From Pseudomonas fluorescens (lineage in GTDB: Bacteria; Pseudomonadota; Gammaproteobacteria; Pseudomonadales; Pseudomonadaceae): DNA of 37,920 bases. Shown here piece after piece: positions 1 to 7,128 of the stretch. The notes under the pieces were generated by a model. The model was not told the origin of the DNA. It worked only from the letters and a program-made list of their open reading frames with translations, and did no database searches. Where the stretch lies: positions 1-37,920 of the forward strand of contig NZ_LACC01000053.1 in assembly GCF_000967965.1 (NCBI RefSeq), given 5' to 3'. Each line of letters starts with the position of its first letter. Within the stretch, counting starts at the first letter, position 1. The translations under genes and the position numbers were made by a program.

Positions 1-610
1 GAGCGCCGCGGAACGTCGCGAGAAAGTCCAGGCGATGATGAAGCAGGTGGGCTTGCGGCCCGAGCATTACCAGCGTTATCCGCACATGTTCTCCGGCGGT
101 CAACGCCAGCGGATCGCCCTGGCCCGCGCGATGATGCTGCAACCGAAAGTGCTGGTGGCGGACGAACCGACCTCGGCGCTGGACGTGTCGATTCAGGCGC
201 AGGTGCTCAACCTGTTCATGGATTTGCAGCAAGAGTTCAACACCGCCTACGTGTTCATCTCTCACAACCTGGCGGTGGTACGCCACGTGGCCGACCATGT
301 GATGGTGATGTACCTCGGTCGCCCGGTGGAAATGGGCACGAAAGAGGACATTTACTCCCGTCCTCTGCACCCCTACACCCAAGCGCTGTTGTCGGCGACG
401 CCGGCCATCCACCCGGATCCGAACAAGCCGAAAATCAAGATCGTCGGCGAATTGCCCAACCCGCTGAACCCACCGTCCGGCTGTGCCTTCCACAAGCGCT
501 GCCCATATGCCACCGAGCGTTGCAGCACTGAAGAGCCGGCCCTGCGCCTGCTCGCCGGCCGCCAGGTGGCTTGCCACTACGCCGAGCAATTCCTTGACGG
601 CGCGGCGTAA
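1..610 (+). CDS. dppF: Dipeptide/oligopeptide ABC transporter ATP-binding protein, 3' part (DppF-like)
   Basis: The reading frame is open from base 2, so the 5' end (Walker A and Q-loop) lies outside the window; about 202 residues remain. Visible elements in order are the ABC signature FSGGQRQRIALARAM, the Walker B motif VLVADEPTSALD and the H-loop ISHN. The C-terminal extension has the motif PPSGCAFHKRCPYATERC, which is typical of OppF/DppF-type ATPases and absent from most other ABC ATPases. The protein should sit on the cytoplasmic face of the inner membrane and power peptide import together with DppB, DppC and DppD, which presumably lie upstream of the window. DppF rather than OppF is a judgement from general resemblance. 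A REP-like sequence begins four bases after the stop codon. Confidence 0.9.
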   Translation, partial: SAAERREKVQAMMKQVGLRPEHYQRYPHMFSGGQRQRIALARAMMLQPKVLVADEPTSALDVSIQAQVLNLFMDLQQEFNTAYVFISHNLAVVRHVADHVMVMYLGRPVEMGTKEDIYSRPLHPYTQALLSATPAIHPDPNKPKIKIVGELPNPLNPPSGCAFHKRCPYATERCSTEEPALRLLAGRQVACHYAEQFLDGAA

Positions 611-614
611 CGAA

Positions 615-634
615 CTGTGGGAGCGGGCTTGCTC
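615..634 (+). repeat. Truncated REP-like element
   Basis: The 20 bases CTGTGGGAGCGGGCTTGCTC match, from memory, the left arm of the intergenic REP elements common in P. fluorescens-group genomes, which usually continue into CGCGAA and a complementary right arm. Here the match stops and AT-richer unrelated sequence follows. No right arm is seen nearby. It marks the probable left junction of the accessory stretch. Confidence 0.55.
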
Positions 635-749
635 AACACGCTTGCTTTCCACCCGCAAGGATAGATTTTCGCGAAAGGCACAACGTGCCAAATCCTCAGG
701 CTTGGCTAGAATCTTTTCGGTAGGAGATCTATTCAATGGAAGGAACGAT

Positions 750-1469
750 ATGTGCGATGACAGCAACGCCAGTAAACACTCACGAATCGTGATATGCCCT
801 TTTTCGGGGCAGTCCAGACAGTGGACAAATACGAGAGAAAACTGGCGAAAAGCAAGGCGGTCAAAAATTGATGCCAACAAAGACAGGACCGATTTGGCCG
901 ACTATGAGTTCTTTACATTCGACAAACCTTCGAAAAAAAGGCTTAAAGAACGCTTGGAAAGTTGCATAGGCCCAAACGAGACAATCTACATTTTTGGTCA
1001 TTGCGCTCCAGGAAGCATGAGTCTGTCCAACGAAAGTTCTGCTAGCAGCGAGTCCATCACCGCCTTTGCCCTGGCCAAAGAGTTGAAAGATGAAGTCCTG
1101 CTGAATAAAAATTTTGCCGGGAAGATAAAAATTTATGGCTGCAACTCAGCACTGCCAAGTGGAGCAAAAAAATCTTTCGCCCATTCATTTGCCTGCATCA
1201 TGAAACTCTATCTTTATCATAACTGCGAGATTCATGGATACGCCGAGACACTCGTAGATGGTTACGTCGGCGCGCATAAGATTGCCACTAGCGATGGCGC
1301 ACTGGTTAAAGCACTAAACGAAATGATCCAGAGAGAAGAAGCTTTCGGCGCTGGAATAGACTCCAAGTACAATGAAGATCATTCTTTGCGCCCTAGCAAG
1401 TTTCGGCAAAAAATGGAAATTTCCAAGGAGATTGCGCTCGAGTTCTACAACGGACTTAAGTCAAAATAA
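750..1469 (+). CDS. Uncharacterised protein with a caspase-like (clan CD) His/Cys pattern
   Basis: This is a 239-residue protein of no recognised family. The start at 750 is chosen because GGAAGGAA (738-745) is well placed upstream; longer in-frame starts would overlap the ABC transporter gene. Two hydrophobic strands each end in a candidate catalytic residue: TIYIFGHCAPG (His84) and KIKIYGCNSALPSG (Cys131). A strand ending in His-x or His-Gly, followed 40-60 residues later by a strand ending in Cys, is the layout of clan CD peptidases such as caspases, CHAT and C80. No signal peptide or membrane segment is evident. The N-terminus is Arg/Lys-rich and the coding sequence is more AT-rich than its left neighbour, which suggests transfer. 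Peptidase activity is inference; it could be an inactive homologue or an effector. Confidence 0.75.
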   Translation: MCDDSNASKHSRIVICPFSGQSRQWTNTRENWRKARRSKIDANKDRTDLADYEFFTFDKPSKKRLKERLESCIGPNETIYIFGHCAPGSMSLSNESSASSESITAFALAKELKDEVLLNKNFAGKIKIYGCNSALPSGAKKSFAHSFACIMKLYLYHNCEIHGYAETLVDGYVGAHKIATSDGALVKALNEMIQREEAFGAGIDSKYNEDHSLRPSKFRQKMEISKEIALEFYNGLKSK

Positions 1470-1502
1470 TGAATTTGCAAGACTGTATTTTCATAAAAAC
1501 AC

Positions 1503-1922
1503 TTAACAAGAAGGCTGGTCAGGTATCGTTACCGACTTCCCTTTCAACAATTTTGGTTCACCTGGGTAAACATTGAACGGAGCCACTGTAGAGCCATCCA
1601 CCTTGGCACCTTTTACGGGGTAACGCACCTCGAAGGTCAGCGACAGGACTCCCCTAAAGATGCCCGTTGTGCTCTTGAAACTGCCGTCTGGAGGAAGGGC
1701 CGAGATGGCCAGTTCGTAGTAACCGACAGAGTCCTCGCCTTCCGCGGGTGGCGCAGGATTGCTAAATTCAGTGCCTTGTCCGACCGCAAGGGGTTTTAGG
1801 TCCCCGCCCTCCCCCCCGAGCCGGACTATCGGCGTGCGAAACACCAGTAGGGGGTTGGCCTGGTTGCGTATTTGCAAGGGTTCGTCCAGGCGAACCTGAA
1901 ACAATCCGGTGCTGGAGACCAC
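1503..1922 (-). CDS. Secreted beta-rich hypothetical protein, 5' end defective or unresolved
   Basis: The GTG at 1922 opens a 139-codon frame, but coding clearly continues upstream in the same frame to about 2036. That upstream part reads as a hydrophobic signal-like stretch (TLSLAVAILCIPRFPVGFG) followed by DCGGWHTSYEVSARLRV. Between the in-frame stop at 2037-2039 and 1922 there is no ATG, GTG or TTG, so either an indel near 2020-2045 has removed the true start or the gene is decaying. The mature part alternates short hydrophobic strands and contains GIFRGVLSLTFEVRY, a pattern resembling the last strands of secreted pilin-like or spore-coat-U-like domains; that resemblance is weak. It ends in Cys and converges with the gene at 750-1469, with only 33 bases between. 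No function is assigned. Confidence 0.45.
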   Translation of the reverse strand: MVSSTGLFQVRLDEPLQIRNQANPLLVFRTPIVRLGGEGGDLKPLAVGQGTEFSNPAPPAEGEDSVGYYELAISALPPDGSFKSTTGIFRGVLSLTFEVRYPVKGAKVDGSTVAPFNVYPGEPKLLKGKSVTIPDQPSC

Positions 1923-2036
1923 CCGCAGCCGTGCGCTTACCTCGTAAGAGGTATGCCAACCACCACAATCAACGCCAAATCCAACAGGAAACCTTGGTAT
2001 GCAGAGAATTGCAACTGCAAGAGAAAGAGTTTCTGT

Positions 2037-2546
2037 TTAATCAGGCAAAAGAAGTATTACTGCAACAGTTGCAAACCATAGCGAACAGCAACTGCAACAA
2101 GACAGACGGCAGTCCGAATTGGATCAGCGTGAAAAAGCGCTGCAACACGCTGTTTTAAATCTGAACAAACGCGACCAGATTGTTTCAACAGAATCCCCGA
2201 AACAATTGCAGTTGCGTAATTGGCTAATGATTGAATTGCTACTGGAGGCCACTTTCCGCGCATCACTTCCGCCACACCCTTGCCGACCGCTTTTTGGCTT
2301 ACCTGGTCGAGAAGCGCGGGCATGACCTGGGGCCAGCCACGATACGTCGCAGCCAGCGCGCTGTTTGCGCCCCTGGGAATGTCCAACCCTGGTCGATTCA
2401 GTCTGCGAGATTACTTTTCGTACCAAGCGCAGGGAGAAAGCAACGTACGAAAACTTCCCACCTTTATATCCGTTCGAATCAATCTGAACCAAATGCTACA
2501 GCTGAATCGGCCAATAACATAACATCCCGACAAAATCAAATACAAC
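2037..2546. other. Stretch with no intact gene
   Basis: Roughly 500 bases with short open frames on both strands and no convincing gene. The longest on the minus strand (2057-2386, 109 codons, TTG start) has protein-like composition but no recognisable motif or good ribosome-binding site. Plus-strand frames give a Gln/Glu-rich coiled-coil-like segment broken between two frames near 2085. The mixture suggests decayed accessory DNA between the secreted-protein remnant and the toxin-antitoxin unit. Confidence 0.4.
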
Positions 2547-2549
2547 TTG

Positions 2550-2570
2550 AAAGCAAAGGGGCTTTATAAT
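2550..2570 (+). promoter_or_regulatory. Putative promoter and operator of the AbiEi-like/Fic unit
   Basis: A perfect -10 hexamer TATAAT lies at 2565-2570. An inverted repeat, AAAGC (2550-2554) and GCTTT (2561-2565) with a 6-base centre, abuts it. No good -35 hexamer exists at 16-18 bases, which fits an activated or autoregulated promoter. The ATG of the first gene is 36 bases beyond the -10. Autoregulation by the winged-helix protein is inference. Confidence 0.45.
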
Positions 2571-2606
2571 AAAATACATCTCAATTGCCATCCTTGGAGA
2601 AGCACC

Positions 2607-3317
2607 ATGGAGACAAAAGAGAAAATCTTTCATAAAATTAAAAAAACACAGAAGCGCATAATTCTTCGTTGTGAATTCGACGAGTTGGGCGGTCGCACAC
2701 AAGTTACAGAAGCCATAAAGAGTCTAGTAACCACCGGGTATTTAGACAGGATCGGCAAAGGCGTTTATGAGAAAAAAACTCATGCCAGCTCTAACGCATC
2801 CAATGAATACATACTGCTCCTTGTCAAGTCTGTATTCAAAGAGCTTGGTGAAGCCCTGTGCAAAGCTGAACTTGAAACGCGCAACAACGATAGAATTTGT
2901 GTTGTTTATACCAAAAACATACGTATATCGCGCAAACTAACACTTCATGGCGTACCTGTATGTTACGCCCATAGCAAACACTTGGAGAGCCCTCATCAAT
3001 GCGATGAATGGAAATTGCCCATTGATGTTGATGAACTCCCAAAATCAGATGTGCGCAACTATATTGAGCGGTTTGCTGAACACTATAAAATAAAACACCA
3101 GAGAACTGGACTCGATGATTTTGCTGAAGCCGTCACGAGAATGGCTGGCGATGACATAAAACTTGACGCAACTGAGAAGCTTCTGGTTGCGCTAAAGAAA
3201 AACGATCTGATTAACGCAAAGCAACTTGCCCGACTACTGAGCAATTATTTAAAGGAAGCAAGTAATGTTCGACCCATTCGGGGACTTCGAGACCCACGGC
3301 TACCTGCGCAATATTGA
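2607..3317 (+). CDS. AbiEi/DUF6088-like winged-helix protein, putative antitoxin of the Fic gene
   Basis: A 236-residue protein starting at ATG 2607, with GGAGA at 2596-2600 as ribosome-binding site; a TTG at 2547 in the same frame lies in the promoter and is rejected. Residues 1-56 read as a winged helix: a helical start, then FDELGGRTQVTEAIKSLV as helix-turn-helix and GYLDRIGKGVYEK as wing. This is the arrangement of AbiEi-type antitoxin N-termini and DUF6088 proteins. The middle (about 65-150) is mixed alpha/beta, and the C-terminus (165-220) is helical. The gene overlaps the Fic gene by 53 bases, so the two are probably translationally coupled. The canonical Fic-inhibitory motif (S/T)xxxE(G/N) is not visible; the nearest match, TQVTEA, has Ala at the last place. 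An antitoxin role is inferred from order, overlap and fold. Confidence 0.7.
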   Translation: METKEKIFHKIKKTQKRIILRCEFDELGGRTQVTEAIKSLVTTGYLDRIGKGVYEKKTHASSNASNEYILLLVKSVFKELGEALCKAELETRNNDRICVVYTKNIRISRKLTLHGVPVCYAHSKHLESPHQCDEWKLPIDVDELPKSDVRNYIERFAEHYKIKHQRTGLDDFAEAVTRMAGDDIKLDATEKLLVALKKNDLINAKQLARLLSNYLKEASNVRPIRGLRDPRLPAQY

Positions 3318-4002
3318 GAGCATAAAAGATCTTGCAATATTAAAACGACAGGAGCATGTTTTTTTTGAATCCAATATTGAACGGGCCTTAAAGTATCTTC
3401 GCGATGTGGAAGGTCACATCCGCTATAAAGACTTCCTCAATGTCCACAAGATTCTATTCGAAGAATTCTATCCATGGGCGGGACAAGACAGACACTCACT
3501 TAAAGTGGCACGACTCGTAAGCAAAGGGGGCACCATACAATTTGAAGTTTCTGAGTCGTGCCAGCGTGCGATAGAGTGGGGATTAGAAATGGGAAATAAT
3601 GCTCAAACTATTCGTGCTCGTCCGGGCCAGGTAATGGGAGCATTCGCTTGGGGGCATCCCTTTCTAGATGGTAACGGTCGAACCATGCTATTAGTTCATA
3701 GCGAACTCTGCCGTCGAGCAGGTTTCTCAATCGACTGGGTCAACTCCAACAAGGCTGATTATCTAACCGCCTTAACATTTGAACTGGACAATCCCGCAGG
3801 AAAACATCTCGATAGCTATTTGATTCCGCTCATATGCCAAACAGTGTCGCACGCTGATCTGCTCAATCAACTGCAGGAAATGCCCGGCCTGGATGGACAA
3901 GGAACCACCAGCGCTGCGGACATCTCTTACAGAGCTGATGACCAAGCAGCAATGATGGCCTATGAAGTGGCTAAGCGCTCGCGCGGGGAATATACCAATT
4001 AA
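3265..4002 (+). CDS. Fic-domain protein, putative AMP-transferase toxin
   Basis: A 245-residue Fic/Doc-family protein with a complete active-site motif HPFLDGNGR at residues 131-139 (catalytic His131, Asp135, Arg139). Before it lies the expected flap hairpin (LVSKGGTIQFEV, about 84-95) that positions the target. Fic proteins of this type usually transfer AMP from ATP to a hydroxyl of a target protein, often causing growth arrest; the target cannot be read from sequence. AAAGGAAG at 3251-3258 is a strong ribosome-binding site inside the end of the upstream gene. No (S/T)xxxE(G/N) autoinhibitory motif is seen at either end, as in class I Fic toxins that need a separate antitoxin. The region beyond 200 is low in hydrophobics and may be flexible. 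Confidence 0.88.
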   Translation: MFDPFGDFETHGYLRNIESIKDLAILKRQEHVFFESNIERALKYLRDVEGHIRYKDFLNVHKILFEEFYPWAGQDRHSLKVARLVSKGGTIQFEVSESCQRAIEWGLEMGNNAQTIRARPGQVMGAFAWGHPFLDGNGRTMLLVHSELCRRAGFSIDWVNSNKADYLTALTFELDNPAGKHLDSYLIPLICQTVSHADLLNQLQEMPGLDGQGTTSAADISYRADDQAAMMAYEVAKRSRGEYTN

Positions 4003-4056
4003 TCAGTCTGTACGAAGCTGGTTACTTGCGGATCATGGACGAGCTTTCATCAAGCT

Positions 4057-4091
4057 GGTAGCGAGTGACAACACATCCGTCCCTCGCTACC
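4057..4091. terminator. Hairpin between convergent genes
   Basis: Perfect 9-bp arms GGTAGCGAG (4057-4065) and CTCGCTACC (4083-4091) with a 17-base loop. It lies 55 bases after the Fic stop codon and directly beyond the small minus-strand ORF, so it may serve both strands. There is no T-run, so intrinsic termination is uncertain. Confidence 0.4.
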
Positions 4092-4093
4092 TG

Positions 4094-4216
4094 TCAAATC
4101 AGGCCAGTTGGTTGCGCCTGCTGTAGACGACGATACGAGCGGTCATTAACGAAGTTCAGCGTGGTACCTCCTGCGTGATCAACGCCTGCCGTGCCACGAA
4201 ACCAGCCGGCAAGCAT
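4094..4216 (-). CDS. Possible 40-residue small protein downstream of the diguanylate cyclase
   Basis: A 40-codon ORF on the minus strand, with ATG at 4216 preceded by GAGAGGGTGAA, a good ribosome-binding site. It starts 20 bases after the stop of the GGDEF gene, so co-transcription is plausible. The product is soluble and basic, reading MLAGWFRGTAGV through DRSYRRLQQAQ. No family is recognised. It could equally be the tail of a decayed gene at the edge of the accessory stretch. Confidence 0.3.
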   Translation of the reverse strand: MLAGWFRGTAGVDHAGGTTLNFVNDRSYRRLQQAQPTGLI

Positions 4217-4236
4217 TTCACCCTCTCTTCGTCAGA

Positions 4237-5799
4237 TCAGTCCTCTACCGTTTCAGTCATTGCAATGCCTTTGCGACCTAGTTGCTTGACGCCATACATG
4301 GACTGATCCGCCGCCTTGAGCAGAGTGTCGAGACTCTGGCCGTGAACAGGAAACAGCGAAACCCCGATACTGCACGAGAGCGATCGCTTTCCAGCGGTTG
4401 TCATGACTGGCTGCGCGATAGCTTCAAACAACCTCTCCGCCTTTTTTCCGGCACTCTCAGCGCTGGTAATGTCCGTAAGCAGGATGACGAATTCATCCCC
4501 TCCATAGCGTGCGACTGTGTCACGCGAGCGAGTCGCCTGAAGCATGCGACTTGCGACCGTTCGAAGCACTTGATCGCCTACCTCATGGCCGCATTCGTCG
4601 TTGATTTCCTTGAAGTGATCCAGGTCGATCAACAACACGGCAAACGGTGTCCCGTTCACTTTCCAATTGGCGATGGCCTGCTCAAAACGATCGGCAAAGA
4701 GGTAGCGGTTGGGCAATTCTGTGAGTACGTCATGGGTTGCCAGATACGTTGCTCGCTCGTGCTCGACTTCAGCCCTTTCTATCGCCTTGAAATGCCGGAT
4801 CAACACAAGTGGCATGAGGACAAGCGCCCCGGCCAGAACGGCAAGGATCACCAATGTTTCGGCGCTCAAAACATCCCCAAACCGCAGCTGACGCTCAAAC
4901 AGCAACGTCATTGGTTGTGAAACGTTTCTAATCTCGACCCGATCAGTCAGGCACGGCAAGAAAAGCTGATCCAGAAAACCAGCCTGCTCTGTCTCTGTTG
5001 AAAACACGTTGTTTTCTGAACCAGCGCCGGTTTTCAGAACAGCGCTGATATGGACGAAAGGATCGACGTTCGCATCGTTCACGGCTTCCAATAGCGAGTC
5101 CGTTCTGATCAGAAGCAAAGACAACATCGTGCTGCCAAAAAAATTGGGGCGAGTGCTCTCTCTTGCATCCTCGGTCCGATTGACAGACTGCATCAGAATG
5201 TAAGCATTACCACCTTCGTACATCGAGAAAACGGGTGATACGACAGGTTTCTGATTACTGCGGGTTCGAGCCAGTGCATAGGAAAGATGCCCAACGGTTT
5301 CCAGCCTGACGCCATAGATCGAACTGGATTGCGGGAGTGGCGGGTACATGAACAACACGGGCCAGGTCTCATTGAGATAGACCTGATGCTGGGCAGGTTG
5401 CTGAGCGAGGCTCGGGAAATCCTTGAGTGCAAAATCCGGACGCCAGGTGCGCTTCAACAGTTCTTCAAATGCAGTCTGCTCGGCGATGGGTACCGCCCTC
5501 GCCGCCTCGAGCATGTAAATATGAGGGTACGCGGATAAAACCGCTGCCGCATAACGAGCTGCTGCTTCCGAATCGCTCTGGTCGACTGCCTGAAGAAATG
5601 CTGAAAAACCCGACAACACCGCTTCATTGGTATCCAGTTGGTTGCGCACGATGCCGGAAATGTTCTGTACGTATTCTAAAAAACGCGTTTTCCGGCGTTC
5701 GGTCTCAGATGTCAGCAGTAACCAGGTCGAAAAACCCACCAAACCGACCGCCAAAAGAATGAATCCCACCAAGGAGCTGCGCCGCCTGGTAAACATCAT
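4237..5799 (-). CDS. Membrane-bound diguanylate cyclase with CHASE-like sensor and GGDEF domain
   Basis: A 520-residue protein from ATG 5799, placed after GAGAAG; an upstream in-frame ATG at 5892 would add 31 residues without hydrophobic or conserved character. Order: TM1 (about 10-29), a periplasmic CHASE-like domain (about 40-305, with YLNETWPVLFMYPP), TM2 (312-335), a short linker and a C-terminal GGDEF domain (about 360-515). The catalytic motif RYGGDEF is intact at 431-437, so it should make c-di-GMP from two GTP. An inhibitory I-site RSRD lies at 424-427, exactly five residues before GGDEF, so product inhibition is expected. LIDLDHFKEIND carries the conserved metal/nucleotide residues. 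There is no EAL domain. The ligand of the periplasmic domain is unknown. Confidence 0.9.
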   Translation of the reverse strand: MMFTRRRSSLVGFILLAVGLVGFSTWLLLTSETERRKTRFLEYVQNISGIVRNQLDTNEAVLSGFSAFLQAVDQSDSEAAARYAAAVLSAYPHIYMLEAARAVPIAEQTAFEELLKRTWRPDFALKDFPSLAQQPAQHQVYLNETWPVLFMYPPLPQSSSIYGVRLETVGHLSYALARTRSNQKPVVSPVFSMYEGGNAYILMQSVNRTEDARESTRPNFFGSTMLSLLLIRTDSLLEAVNDANVDPFVHISAVLKTGAGSENNVFSTETEQAGFLDQLFLPCLTDRVEIRNVSQPMTLLFERQLRFGDVLSAETLVILAVLAGALVLMPLVLIRHFKAIERAEVEHERATYLATHDVLTELPNRYLFADRFEQAIANWKVNGTPFAVLLIDLDHFKEINDECGHEVGDQVLRTVASRMLQATRSRDTVARYGGDEFVILLTDITSAESAGKKAERLFEAIAQPVMTTAGKRSLSCSIGVSLFPVHGQSLDTLLKAADQSMYGVKQLGRKGIAMTETVED

Positions 5800-5935
5800 T
5801 CGGGCTTCTCGACGCGCAGAGCCTGCGTGGAGACGATGGGAATGAATAAAGCCAAGGTAAGCGCTATGGTTTTCAAAAGGGGTGCAATCCATGCAGTAAA
5901 AAGGAAGTCCGAAGTCTTACGATGTCAGTATCTCA

Positions 5936-6094
5936 CTAAACCTTGCGGTAGACGTAGGGCCCACTTGGATCGCCCCGGATTATCCCGACACCTTGCAGGC
6001 TCATTGCGTAGCGCTTTTCAAGCGCTACTACCGGTGAAAGCTGATTGTTTAAGCCATGGCGGCGTTTTGCGTTGTAGTACATGCCGGCGTAAGC
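5936..6094 (-). mobile_element. IS3-family transposase remnant (OrfB C-terminus)
   Basis: The minus-strand frame reads AYAGMYYNAKRRHGLNNQ, then LSPVVALEKRYAMSLQGV and a short tail to a TAG at 5936-5938. YN-KRRH-x-LSPV-x-YE-RY is the hallmark C-terminal sequence of IS3-family OrfB transposases. Only about 53 codons remain: the DDE core and the rest of the element are missing, and the open sequence runs straight into the stop of the LysR gene at 6097. A perfect 9-bp hairpin (GTAGCGCTT 6008-6016, AAGCGCTAC 6020-6028) lies within it. It is a non-functional fossil between two conserved genes. Confidence 0.75.
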
Positions 6095-6096
6095 GA

Positions 6097-6981
6097 TCAG
6101 ATGCGCAAGTGCGCACTCATGTAGTCAATGAACACGCGCAACTTGGGTGAGGCATAACGGCTGGCTGGCCACAGCATCCAGAAGACGACCTGGCGGTCAA
6201 TGCAGTCGTCCAGCACGGTGACCAGCTGGCCGCTTTCCAGCGCTTCGCGCACCAGGAAAGTCGGCAGAAAGGCAATGCCCCTGCCCTGGATTGCGGCGTA
6301 GGCAAGAGGCTCGATCGTGTTCGACGTCATTGTGGCGGGCAGCACCAGTTCAGCCTCGGAGGCTTCGAGTCGCAGCGGCCAGCGTTCCAGCTTTCCGGTT
6401 GCGGGAAACTTGTGCTGCAGGCATGAATGGCGTTCCAGTTCACGCGGATAGGTGGGTACACCATGCCGCTTGAGATACGTCGGCGACGCCACCAGCACAT
6501 GTGCGCAGGAACCGAGGCGGCGCGCAGTCAAGCGAGAATCGGTTTGCTCGCCGGTGCGAATCACCGCGTCGAACCCCTCCTCGATCACATCGACCATACG
6601 GTCGCAAAAATCGATATCCAGTTCGACTTCCGGATACTGCTCCATGAACCCGTCAAAGGCCGGCATCATCAGGTCGCCCAGTAGCGGAGTGCCCACCCGA
6701 AGCCGCCCCCGTGGACTGCCAGCCAGGCCTGACAGCTCGGACTCTGCAGCGGTGAGCTCGCTGAGGATGCGGCGGCAGCGCTCAAGGAACAGGGTTCCCT
6801 CGGCCGTCAGCGTGATGCTGCGTGTACTGCGATGAAACAGCCGCACATGCAAGCGCTCCTCCATGCGGGCGATGGTTTTGCCCACGGTCGAGGACGACAC
6901 CCCCAACTGGCGGGCGGACTCGGAGAAGCTGCGCGTTTCGGCAACCTGCACGAATATCGAGATGCCATTCAGACTTTCCAT
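6097..6981 (-). CDS. LysR-family transcriptional regulator (divergent to the old yellow enzyme)
   Basis: A 294-residue LysR-type regulator. The N-terminal winged HTH reads FVQVAETRSFSESARQLGVS, then SSTVGKTIARMEERLHVRLFHRST; the C-terminal LysR substrate-binding domain runs from about 90 (RGRLRVGTP) to the end. ATG 6981 is preferred over GTG 6984 because AGGA sits six bases upstream. It resembles the group of LysR regulators that act on neighbouring oxidoreductases. It is divergent from the flavin oxidoreductase gene at 7129 with a 147-base shared region, so that gene is its probable target. Its 3' end abuts a transposase remnant. The inducer is unknown. Confidence 0.92.
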   Translation of the reverse strand: MESLNGISIFVQVAETRSFSESARQLGVSSSTVGKTIARMEERLHVRLFHRSTRSITLTAEGTLFLERCRRILSELTAAESELSGLAGSPRGRLRVGTPLLGDLMMPAFDGFMEQYPEVELDIDFCDRMVDVIEEGFDAVIRTGEQTDSRLTARRLGSCAHVLVASPTYLKRHGVPTYPRELERHSCLQHKFPATGKLERWPLRLEASEAELVLPATMTSNTIEPLAYAAIQGRGIAFLPTFLVREALESGQLVTVLDDCIDRQVVFWMLWPASRYASPKLRVFIDYMSAHLRI

Positions 6982-7008
6982 CACTATTCCTGCCTGCTCC
7001 GGTAGACC

Positions 7009-7054
7009 CCCGCCAACAAGGCGGGATTACGGAAAAAACATCCGAAATGTTCGG
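7009..7054. promoter_or_regulatory. Dyads in the LysR/old yellow enzyme intergenic region
   Basis: Two inverted repeats lie between the divergent genes: CCCGCC (7009-7014) with GGCGGG (7020-7025), and CCGAA (7042-7046) with TTCGG (7050-7054). The second resembles the short dyads bound by LysR regulators and is the better operator candidate. Confidence 0.35.
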
Positions 7055-7128
7055 CATCACGGGACATTTTTCTCCGCGAATTTTACGCCTACATTGGCCC
7101 CATCCCACCACTGATAGGTATCGTTGTC

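Noticed and set aside
1994..2160. Coiled-coil-like Gln/Glu-rich plus-strand segments in two frames.
   Set aside because: The first part is antisense to the signal-like segment of the minus-strand gene and the two parts are out of frame; no start or ribosome-binding site supports a gene.
2252..2370. A plus-strand frame contains HHFRHTLADRFL, resembling the HxLRHTxA box of tyrosine recombinases.
   Set aside because: No upstream Arg or downstream Tyr motif occurs in any frame, flanking residues do not fit a recombinase, and the frame is short. It is probably chance.
6008..6028. A perfect 9-bp hairpin as terminator after the LysR gene.
   Set aside because: It lies inside the transposase remnant coding sequence, has a 3-base loop and no T-run, so it may simply be element sequence.
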